This document shows positions 1-5,563 of a stretch of DNA of 7,840 nt, piece after piece. Source of the stretch: Verrucomicrobiota bacterium. GTDB lineage: Bacteria; Verrucomicrobiota; Kiritimatiellia; UBA8416; JAIOPI01. Under the pieces are notes generated by a model. It saw nothing but the letters and a program-made list of their open reading frames with translations, was not told the DNA's origin and searched no databases. The stretch spans positions 1-7,840 of the forward strand of contig JAQCIA010000087.1 in the NCBI GenBank assembly GCA_027620105.1, in the 5' to 3' direction. Made by a program: the position numbers and the translations under genes. The first letter of the stretch is position 1; every line of letters begins with the position of its first letter.

Positions 1-119
1 GCAATTGGAGGGCGAGCGTCCCGCGAGCCGTTCTTGAGCGCATCCCAAACCAGGCTTAAGTAAGCGCCATTCCGGTCAGAGGGAAACACTTGTCCCCCTG
101 AACCGGGCCATTGTACGTT
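1..119. other. Left-edge region with no identifiable gene
   Basis: All three forward frames are open from the edge but stop quickly (TGA at 35-37, TAA at 57-59, TAA at 61-63). Any of them could be the last codons of a gene lying to the left. The short peptides they give (up to 20 residues) are not recognisable. On the minus strand an ATG at 43-41 is open to the edge for 14 codons, without a convincing ribosome binding site. The right half holds the hairpin annotated separately and must contain the leader of ctaA. I cannot tell from this sequence whether the oxidase subunit genes lie immediately to the left. Confidence 0.5.
76..101 (+). promoter_or_regulatory. Imperfect hairpin upstream of ctaA
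   Basis: TCAGAGGGA at 76-84 can pair with TCCCCCTGA at 93-101 across the 8-nt loop AACACTTG. Eight of nine positions pair, with one A-C mismatch in the middle. It ends 18 nt before the likely ctaA start at 120. No T-run follows, so it is not a standard intrinsic terminator for a gene to the left. It could instead be an RNA leader element or an operator-like inverted repeat. With a stem this short, chance is a real alternative. Confidence 0.3.
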
Positions 120-1235
120 ATGCGGATGCAGCAACAGGCCCAAACCCTCGCATATTACCCGCTTCGCGCGGTCTTCGCGAAACTGCTGTGCCTGTTGACT
201 TTGGGGTTGGTGTTTGTGGGAGGGGTGGTGACCAGTAATAACGCCGGGCTGGCCGTGCCAGACTGGCCCACATCCTTCGGCTATCAGATGTGGGCGATGC
301 CCTTTGCCATGTGGCACGGCGGCATTCTTTATGAACATTCGCACCGCGTACTCGCGTCCATCGTCGGCCTGTTCGTGCTGATCCTGGCCGTCTGGCTGAT
401 GTGCGTGGAAACCCGCCGCCGCATTCGCCTCCTGGTGCTGAGCTCTCTGGCGCTGGTGATTTTGCAGGGCATTCTGGGCGGTGTGGGCGTCCTGTTGTCG
501 CTGCCGGTCGCGGTCTCTGTGATGCATGGCGTGCTGGCGCAGCTCTTTTTCTGCCTCACCATCGTACTCGCCTACGCCCTATCACGTGAACGCGTGTTGC
601 GTCTCCGCGAGCCGGCGCATGCTGTTGCACCGGAATTTCGTCGGGCGGTGTTGGCGCTGGCGCTGCTGATACTGGTGCAACTCGTGCTGGCCGCCAGCAT
701 GCGGCACGAGCTGAAGCTTCAGGGTGGGGTGGCCATTCCGGATTTTCCCACGACCGCGGGGCGCTGGCTGCCCTGGGTTGATCAGGAGTCGGTTACCTGG
801 GTCAATGCCTGGCGCCAAGCCGCGGTGCAGGAACACGGGGCGCCGTTCGATGTGCATGCGCCGGTGCAGCTATTCCAACTCGCCATGCATCTGGCGCATC
901 GGTTCGTGGCCGGAATCCTCGTGCTGGCTTTTGTCTGGTTGACGGTTGCCGCGCGACGGCGCCGGGTGCGTGATGACGGCGTGCTGGCTGCCGTCTATGG
1001 CATCGATGCGTTGTTGCTTGTCCAGGTTGTGCTGGGCGCCTTCACGGTGTGGTCCAACCGCGGCCCGTTGATCACATCGCTGCATGTGATGACGGGTGCC
1101 GCCATCCTTGGCGGGGCCGTGTTGCTGGTGCTGCGCGTCCTTCCCGCCGGCTGGGTGGAGGGCGAGGCGTTGGCGCCGGCGGATGAAGAAGGCACGCGCA
1201 ACCACATATCGCCGGCGCTGGGGCGGTGTGCATGA
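120..1235 (+). CDS. ctaA: Heme A synthase (CtaA/COX15 family)
   Basis: Integral membrane enzyme that oxidises the C8 methyl of heme O to the formyl group of heme A, for aa3-type cytochrome oxidases. Numbering from the first possible start (TTG 111), eight hydrophobic segments lie near residues 22-41, 79-98, 105-125, 133-157, 178-196, 258-281, 291-313 and 321-343. Likely heme-ligand histidines are H76/H78 (motif EHSHR), H139, H263 (HLAHR) and H325. NNAGLAVPDWPTSFG (43-57) is the family signature after helix 1. A long loop (about 197-255) separates the two halves and repeats a GVAIPDFPT motif. The in-frame stop at 99-101 limits starts to TTG 111, ATG 120 or ATG 126. I chose 120 (371 aa), but no start has a good Shine-Dalgarno. 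The stop overlaps the ctaB start by 4 bp (ATGA), so this is the first visible gene of the operon. Identity is firm; the exact start is not. Confidence 0.95.
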   Translation: MRMQQQAQTLAYYPLRAVFAKLLCLLTLGLVFVGGVVTSNNAGLAVPDWPTSFGYQMWAMPFAMWHGGILYEHSHRVLASIVGLFVLILAVWLMCVETRRRIRLLVLSSLALVILQGILGGVGVLLSLPVAVSVMHGVLAQLFFCLTIVLAYALSRERVLRLREPAHAVAPEFRRAVLALALLILVQLVLAASMRHELKLQGGVAIPDFPTTAGRWLPWVDQESVTWVNAWRQAAVQEHGAPFDVHAPVQLFQLAMHLAHRFVAGILVLAFVWLTVAARRRRVRDDGVLAAVYGIDALLLVQVVLGAFTVWSNRGPLITSLHVMTGAAILGGAVLLVLRVLPAGWVEGEALAPADEEGTRNHISPALGRCA

Positions 1236-2104
1236 AAATTCCCTGGGGCGCCTATTATGAACTGACCAAGCCGCGCATTGTTTTCATGGTGCTCGTCACG
1301 GCCGTGTGGGGATATTTTCTTGGTGGCTCGGGATCATTCGTGGGCATGCTGACGGACACAACGTTTTGGGTCACCATGCTCGGGACGGGGCTTGGCGCCG
1401 CCGGGGCCGCCGTGTTGAATCAGTATCTCGAACGCGACAGCGACGGCGTCATGGAACGGACGCGCCACCGCCCGCTGCCCGCGGGCGTCATTGAGCCCCT
1501 ACCGGCGCTGGCTTTCGGATTGTGGCTGGCGCTTATCGGGATTGCGATTCTGCTGTTCTGGGTGAATCTGCTGACGGCCTTCCTGGTCCTGTTGACGAAC
1601 TTCCTTTATGTGCTCGTCTACACGCCCATGAAGCGACTCTCCGCCATCAACACGACGTTCGGCGCCATTCCCGGCGCCATGCCGCCCCTCATCGGATGGA
1701 CCGCCGCGCATGGCGGCGTCTCGATGGAAGGGGTGTTGCTCTTCCTGATTCTGTTCGTCTGGCAACATCCGCACGTGTATGCCATCGGCTGGATGTATCG
1801 CGAAGATTATGCCCGCGCGGGTTACAAGATGCTGTCCCTGCACGACAACGATGGCGCCCGCACCGTGCGCGGCGTCTGGTGGGGCACGCTGGCGCTGATC
1901 GCCGTGTCGGTGCTACCGGTTTGGACCGGCATGGCGGGCACGGCGTATCTTGCCGTGGCGCTGGTCATGGGCGTGGCGCTGCTGGTATACGGCCGTCGCC
2001 TCGCGCAAACCCGCACGATTCCGGCGGCGCGCCGGGTGTTGCTGGCGACAATCATCTATCTCCCGGTCATTCTGGCGGGCATTCTTCTCGACGCGATTCT
2101 CTGA
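1232..2104 (+). CDS. ctaB: Protoheme IX farnesyltransferase (heme O synthase, CtaB/COX10)
   Basis: UbiA-superfamily membrane prenyltransferase that adds farnesyl to the 2-vinyl group of heme B, giving heme O for CtaA. It is 290 aa from ATG 1232, a normal family length. The first polyprenyl-diphosphate/Mg site is N63-xxx-E67-xxx-D71 followed by M74, R76-T77 and R80-P81; Glu stands where many CtaB proteins have the first Asp. The second conserved stretch is Y130-TPMKR, N140-T and GA-x-PPLIGW (149-156), followed by WQHPH (177-181) and EDY (191-193). About nine hydrophobic segments fit the family. A GTG two codons earlier (1226) is possible, but ATG 1232 overlaps the ctaA stop as ATGA, which favours coupled translation. 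GGGGCGG at 1220-1226 may act as a weak ribosome binding site. The SCO gene starts 2 bp after the stop. Confidence 0.96.
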   Translation: MKIPWGAYYELTKPRIVFMVLVTAVWGYFLGGSGSFVGMLTDTTFWVTMLGTGLGAAGAAVLNQYLERDSDGVMERTRHRPLPAGVIEPLPALAFGLWLALIGIAILLFWVNLLTAFLVLLTNFLYVLVYTPMKRLSAINTTFGAIPGAMPPLIGWTAAHGGVSMEGVLLFLILFVWQHPHVYAIGWMYREDYARAGYKMLSLHDNDGARTVRGVWWGTLALIAVSVLPVWTGMAGTAYLAVALVMGVALLVYGRRLAQTRTIPAARRVLLATIIYLPVILAGILLDAIL

Positions 2105-2106
2105 TC

Positions 2107-2721
2107 ATGAAGTTGCGCCCAACATGGCCGCTGCGCATCGCGCTGCTCGTACTCGCAATGCTGGTGGGTGTGATTGCCGCACTGGTGCAGTTCCGCCGCG
2201 CGCTGCCACCGGCGACACACGCCGTGGAGGAGCGCCTGCCGGATTTGGGCGGCGTGGCGCCTTTTGCGCTGACGAATGCCGTGGGTGGCATCCTGGAACT
2301 GGATAATTTGCGCGGGCAGGTCTGGGTGGCGAATCTGTTTTTCGCGAGCTGCGAGTCCATTTGCCCGCGCCTGACGGAAAATCTGGCTCAGCTGCAAGCC
2401 GATGTCGGACCCGACACCCCGTTCGACCTGCTCTCCGTGAGTGTCGATCCGGAACAGGATACGCCGGAAGCGATGGTCGCATTCGCGGCCACATTTGCAG
2501 CGGACACCAATCGCTGGCACTTTGCCACGGGGCCGGTGGCGTCCGTGCATGCCTTTACTGCGGAGAATCTGCGCATCGGTCCAGGGAACGATCCGGTCGG
2601 GCATTCCCCCTATGTAGCACTTGTCGATCGCGCGGCGCACATTCGCGGGTACTACAATGGTCTGGATGCGGAGGCCTTGCGACGACTCGCCGAAGACATC
2701 AAACGTGTGGCGGCCGAATGA
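2107..2721 (+). CDS. sco1: SCO1/SenC/PrrC-type copper chaperone
   Basis: Membrane-anchored thioredoxin-fold protein that delivers copper to, or keeps reduced, the CuA site of cytochrome c oxidase. It is 204 aa. Residues 9-28 form one hydrophobic segment that acts as an uncleaved anchor or signal; there is no lipobox Cys. The rest should lie outside the cytoplasmic membrane. The copper site is visible: C82-ESI-C86-P (CxxxCP) and H166 in the motif VGHSP. D114 in VSVDPEQDTP is the conserved Asp after the central strand. The start is ATG 2107, 2 bp after the ctaB stop. An open frame extends upstream inside ctaB to 1522, but that part is an out-of-frame shadow. The stop overlaps the next ATG by 4 bp. 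The position between ctaB and DUF420 supports a role in oxidase assembly rather than a general peroxiredoxin role. Confidence 0.94.
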   Translation: MKLRPTWPLRIALLVLAMLVGVIAALVQFRRALPPATHAVEERLPDLGGVAPFALTNAVGGILELDNLRGQVWVANLFFASCESICPRLTENLAQLQADVGPDTPFDLLSVSVDPEQDTPEAMVAFAATFAADTNRWHFATGPVASVHAFTAENLRIGPGNDPVGHSPYVALVDRAAHIRGYYNGLDAEALRRLAEDIKRVAAE

Positions 2722-3161
2722 ATCCCGACTATCCCATACCGTCACTCGGGCCGAATCTCACCGTGGCGCTGAACGGTCTGACGACGCTCCTGCTGATCAT
2801 TGGCTATCGCGCCATTCGCCGAAAGGATCGCGAAACGCACAAGCGCATCATGCTCGGCGCGCTGGCATCCTCCACCGTTTTTCTAGCCGTCTACCTTACC
2901 AATCATGCCATCAATGGGTCGACGCGCTACCCCTTGCATGACTGGACGCGCCCCCTCTATTTCTGGGTGTTGATTCCACACACGATTCTGGCCGCCTTGA
3001 TCGTGCCTTTCGTTCTGCGGGGGGTGTGGCTGGCCTGGCGGGAACGCTTCCAGCAGCACGGGCGCCTCATGCGCTGGGTCTGGCCCACGTGGATGTATGT
3101 GTCCGTAACCGGAATTCTTGTATATCTCATGTTGTATATCTTTCCGCATTGGCGGGGATGA
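2718..3161 (+). CDS. DUF420 membrane protein, probable cytochrome oxidase maturation factor (CtaM/YozB-like)
   Basis: A 147-aa protein with four hydrophobic segments near residues 14-32, 45-63, 80-105 and 120-142. Conserved histidines sit at the membrane edges: H41 (ETHKRIM), H63 (LTNHA), H88 (PHTILA) and H114 (QQHGRLMRW). This pattern, and the C-terminal stretch YVSVTGILVYLMLY (127-140), is that of the DUF420 family. The family is linked to aa3 oxidase maturation in Firmicutes (CtaM); its biochemical role is not settled. The start ATG 2718 overlaps the SCO stop as ATGA, so it is the fourth gene of the operon. The next gene follows after 29 bp with its own ribosome binding site, so the maturation unit probably ends here. 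Histidine-rich membrane placement would suit heme or copper handling, but that is inference. Confidence 0.88.
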   Translation: MNPDYPIPSLGPNLTVALNGLTTLLLIIGYRAIRRKDRETHKRIMLGALASSTVFLAVYLTNHAINGSTRYPLHDWTRPLYFWVLIPHTILAALIVPFVLRGVWLAWRERFQQHGRLMRWVWPTWMYVSVTGILVYLMLYIFPHWRG

Positions 3162-3190
3162 CCTCGCGCTGATCGTCGCAAAAGGGAACC

Positions 3191-3996
3191 ATGAACACAG
3201 CAGTAACAGCTGAGCAGGTGCAGCAGTATCGCGAGCAGGGGTTGTTCACATTCCAGGATTTCTGTCATCCACGGAGGCGGCTGAGCTCAAGGCCGCTGTG
3301 CTTGGTGTGGTGGGTGCCATGGGCCGCAACAAAGTTGCGGACGGCGGCGCCAATGCCTTGCAGGAGGGAGAGTCCTTCTACGACAAAGTCTTTACCCAGC
3401 GTCTGAACCTCTGGCGCCTCAATCCCGTTGTAAAGCAGTACATGCTGAGTCCGGAATTGGGGAAAATGCTTTGCGCGCTGTCAGGCACCAGCGGATACCG
3501 CGTCTGGCACGATCAAACCCTCATCAAAGAACCCTACGGAAACGGTACGGCCTGGCATCTGGACGACCCCTATTGGTCTTTTGATTCGCGCGATGCGGTT
3601 TCCATCTGGATTGCGCTGGAGGAGGCCACTTATCAAAACGGCTGCCTGTGGTTTGTTCCGGGCAGCCACAAGCTCGCGGGATTCGCGAACGTGGGAATCG
3701 GTCCCAATATGGGCGAACTATTCAAGCTGTATCCCAAGATGGCGGAGACGGATCCGGTCGGCGTGCCCATGCAGATCGGCGACTGCAGCTTTCACAACGG
3801 GTTGACCGCCCATGGTGCGGGCGCCAACATGACGCGCAAACGCCGGATCGCGATGACTTGTGCCTATATGCCCATTGGCAGCACGTACAACGGCAAGCCC
3901 AACATCTTGCGGGAAGAGTATGTGGCCACCCTCAAGGTGGGGGATGTCCTGGCCAATGACGACTGGAATCCCGTTGTGTCTGCCGCGTCGAAGTAA
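3191..3996 (+). CDS. Phytanoyl-CoA dioxygenase (PhyH) family Fe(II)/2-oxoglutarate oxygenase, frame broken near codon 24
   Basis: Non-heme iron oxygenase of the PhyH family; substrate unknown. Translation from ATG 3191 has a good ribosome binding site (AAGGGA at 3182-3187) and gives a typical start, MNTAVTAEQVQQYREQG, but this frame runs into nonsense after F24 and stops at 3406. The continuation is one frame over: LSSTEAAELKAAV from CTG 3262, then uninterrupted to 3996. Adding one base at the T-run 3259-3261 would give a 268-aa protein, a usual family length. With that numbering the iron facial triad is H123-L-D125 (in WHLDDPYW) and H208 (HGAGAN), with R218/R219 as the 2-oxoglutarate-binding candidates. 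All lie after the break. Without correction the only starts are GTG 3298 or ATG 3319, which would lose the N-terminal region and have no clear ribosome binding site. Sequencing error and recent pseudogene are both possible; the intact downstream frame favours error or a very young lesion. Confidence 0.88.
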
Positions 3997-4014
3997 GTGG
4001 CGGGATTGAAACCC

Positions 4015-4027
4015 CGCGCGCCGCGCG
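4015..4027. terminator. Possible small GC hairpin between convergent genes
   Basis: CGCGC (4015-4019) and GCGCG (4023-4027) are complementary across the 3-nt loop GCC. The hairpin fills the end of the 31-bp gap between the PhyH stop and the Rieske stop, where a bidirectional terminator would be expected. There is no T-run on either side and the stem is only 5 bp, so this is weak; CG-rich sequence yields such stems by chance. Confidence 0.2.
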
Positions 4028-4321
4028 TCAGGCCTTCAGATAGACCACGCCGTCCTTGATCTCGAGCGGATAGCACAGGGTTTTGATACCGTAGCTGGGC
4101 GAGACGCCCGTGCGCACATCAAAATCCCAGCCGTGCAGAGGGCAGATGACGGTGAAGTCTTCAATGAATCCGGCATCGAGGAAGGCGCCGGCGTGCGGGC
4201 ACACGGCATTGATAGCATAAATTTCGCCCTGAATCTTGAAGAGGGCAATGTGCTTGTCGTCCACTTTCACGCGCAGCCCGTGCCCGTCCGGAACCTCATC
4301 CACTTTGGCCAGCTCAATCAT
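4028..4321 (-). CDS. Stand-alone Rieske [2Fe-2S] ferredoxin (NirD/BphF type)
   Basis: A 97-aa soluble Rieske protein. The cluster ligands are C41-x-H43 (CPHAG) and C60-xx-H63 (CPLHGWDF), 16 residues apart, as in the small ferredoxins of ring-hydroxylating dioxygenases and in NirD. YAINAVCPHAG and GWDFDVRTG are standard surrounding sequence. There is no membrane segment, so it acts in the cytoplasm as an electron carrier or redox subunit. I placed the start at the ATG 4321-4319 because GGAGAAAAGGA lies just upstream on the minus strand and the family usually begins this way. An open frame reaches back to 4495, but that portion overlaps the divergent aminotransferase gene and looks random. No reductase or oxygenase alpha subunit lies beside it. 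The nearest oxygenase is the convergent PhyH gene, whose family normally needs no ferredoxin. The partner is therefore unknown. Confidence 0.93.
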   Translation of the reverse strand: MIELAKVDEVPDGHGLRVKVDDKHIALFKIQGEIYAINAVCPHAGAFLDAGFIEDFTVICPLHGWDFDVRTGVSPSYGIKTLCYPLEIKDGVVYLKA

Positions 4322-4351
4322 GATTCCTTTTCTCCAATCGCAAAGTTTCGG

Positions 4352-4381
4352 ATAGTACAGGTCGATTCGCCGGGAACGCAA
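4352..4381 (-). promoter_or_regulatory. Candidate promoter for the Rieske gene
   Basis: On the minus strand TTGCGT (4381-4376) and TACTAT (4357-4352) are separated by 18 bp, resembling sigma-70 -35 and -10 boxes with 3 of 6 and 4 of 6 matches. The -10 lies about 30 bp upstream of the Rieske ATG. The 61-bp spacer to the divergent aminotransferase gene is the only room for control sequences of both genes. The match is modest and unproven. Confidence 0.25.
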
Positions 4382-4382
4382 T

Positions 4383-5549
4383 ATGTTTGCACAACGTACA
4401 CAGTGGGTAACCTCGCCGAGCCCCATGCTGGACATGGCGGAACGTCTGCGCGCCGCAGGCAGTCCTGTGCTGGACCTGACGGAGACGAACCCCACGCGTT
4501 GCGGGTTTCGCTATCTCGCTGCAGCGCCGGAGTCTGCCCTGGCCCAGCCGGCGGCGCGCGTCTACGATCCGCACCCCTGCGGGCTTCTGTCGGCACGCGC
4601 CGCGATCGCGGAATACTATGGCGCGCAGGGCATGCAGGTGAATCCGGCGCGACTCGTGCTGACCGCCGGCACCAGCGAAGGCTACAGTCATATCCTGCGC
4701 CTGCTCTGCAATCCCGGTGATGCGATCCTCGTCCCAAGTCCCAGTTACCCGCTCCTTGATCTGCTCGCACGGCTCAACGACGTTCGCCTGATTCCGTATC
4801 CGTTGCACTACGATGACCGCTGGTGGCTGGATGTGGACGCGCTGCGCGCTGCCGTGGATGAAACGTGCCGCGCAATCGTCGTGATCAATCCCAATAACCC
4901 CACGGGATCATACATCAAGCAATCCGAACGCGCGGCGCTGGTCGCGCTGGCACAGGAGCGCAATCTGGCTATCATCGCCGATGAAGTCTTTTGCGACTAT
5001 GCCGTGCACGCGGATGCTGACCGCGTGGGCAGCTTTGCCGACGAAACCCGGGTGCTCACATTTGTCCTCAACGGCGTTTCTAAAATGCTTGGGCTGCCAC
5101 AAATGAAGCTGGCCTGGCTGGCGGTGAATGGGCCGGAGGCGTCCGCCGATGCTGCCCGTGATTGCCTGGAGGTGCTTGCCGACACGTACCTCTCCGTCGG
5201 AACGCCTGTGCAGCTGGCCTTGCCGGCGTGGCTAGCGGGGCGGGCGGCGACACAGGCTGAAATCCGGAACCGTGTCGCCGCCAATCTAACCGCCACACGC
5301 ACCTTGCGGCATGCGTCTTGCCTGAACGTGGAAGGCGGATGGTCGGCGGTGCTGCGCATCCCGCGTACGCATGGCGATGTGGATTTCGCCTGCGACTTGC
5401 TGGCGCGGGACGGTGTGCTTGTCGATCCAGGCACGCTGTTCGGGCTGGTCGCGGGCGGCTACGTCGTGGTCAGCCTGATTGCGCCGCCCGATCGCGTTGC
5501 ACAGGGATTGCAACGACTCGATGCGCGACTGGCCGCCAACGTCACCTGA
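4383..5549 (+). CDS. PLP-dependent aminotransferase, class I/II (fold type I)
   Basis: A 388-aa aspartate-aminotransferase-fold enzyme; the substrate cannot be read from the sequence. The N-terminal DLTETNPTRCGF (31-42) and YDPHPCGLLSARAAIAEYY (61-79) are the substrate-entry and 'Y-x-x-x-x-G' regions. TAGTSEGY (94-101) binds the cofactor phosphate. NPNNPTG (169-175) contains the conserved N172, and D200-EVFCD-Y206 gives the pyridine-N Asp and the Tyr. The Schiff-base lysine is K234 in NGVSKMLGLPQMK. K242 stands where many members have Arg (GLPxxR). Near the C-terminus the usual Arg that binds the substrate alpha-carboxylate ('yvRxs') appears replaced: the matching stretch is GYVVVSLIAPP (359-369). 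CGGGAA (4371-4376) is a weak ribosome binding site 6 nt before the ATG. The gene is divergent from the Rieske gene and convergent with mrp (14-bp gap). Not a MalY-type lyase by obvious motifs, but a non-transaminase role cannot be excluded. Confidence 0.9.
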   Translation: MFAQRTQWVTSPSPMLDMAERLRAAGSPVLDLTETNPTRCGFRYLAAAPESALAQPAARVYDPHPCGLLSARAAIAEYYGAQGMQVNPARLVLTAGTSEGYSHILRLLCNPGDAILVPSPSYPLLDLLARLNDVRLIPYPLHYDDRWWLDVDALRAAVDETCRAIVVINPNNPTGSYIKQSERAALVALAQERNLAIIADEVFCDYAVHADADRVGSFADETRVLTFVLNGVSKMLGLPQMKLAWLAVNGPEASADAARDCLEVLADTYLSVGTPVQLALPAWLAGRAATQAEIRNRVAANLTATRTLRHASCLNVEGGWSAVLRIPRTHGDVDFACDLLARDGVLVDPGTLFGLVAGGYVVVSLIAPPDRVAQGLQRLDARLAANVT

Positions 5550-5563
5550 GACCAGTCCGGCGC

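Noticed and set aside
1..43. Possible minus-strand gene starting at 43 and running off the left edge
   Set aside because: Only 14 codons visible, no convincing ribosome binding site and no recognisable sequence.
1522..2106. Extension of the SCO frame upstream through ctaB
   Set aside because: The translated part lies in the wrong frame of ctaB and is low-quality sequence; SCO begins with its membrane anchor at ATG 2107.
2056..2745. 229-codon open frame antisense to the SCO gene
   Set aside because: No family features; the plus strand carries a clear SCO protein with its CxxxC and His ligands.
3259..3265. Programmed ribosomal frameshift in the PhyH gene
   Set aside because: A -1 shift would be needed, but the local sequence is not a standard slippery heptamer and no downstream pseudoknot is evident; an error or mutation in the T-run is simpler.
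4133..4720. 195-codon plus-strand frame across the Rieske gene and the aminotransferase start
   Set aside because: It is antisense to Rieske in its first part and out of frame with the aminotransferase in the second; the protein has no recognisable features.
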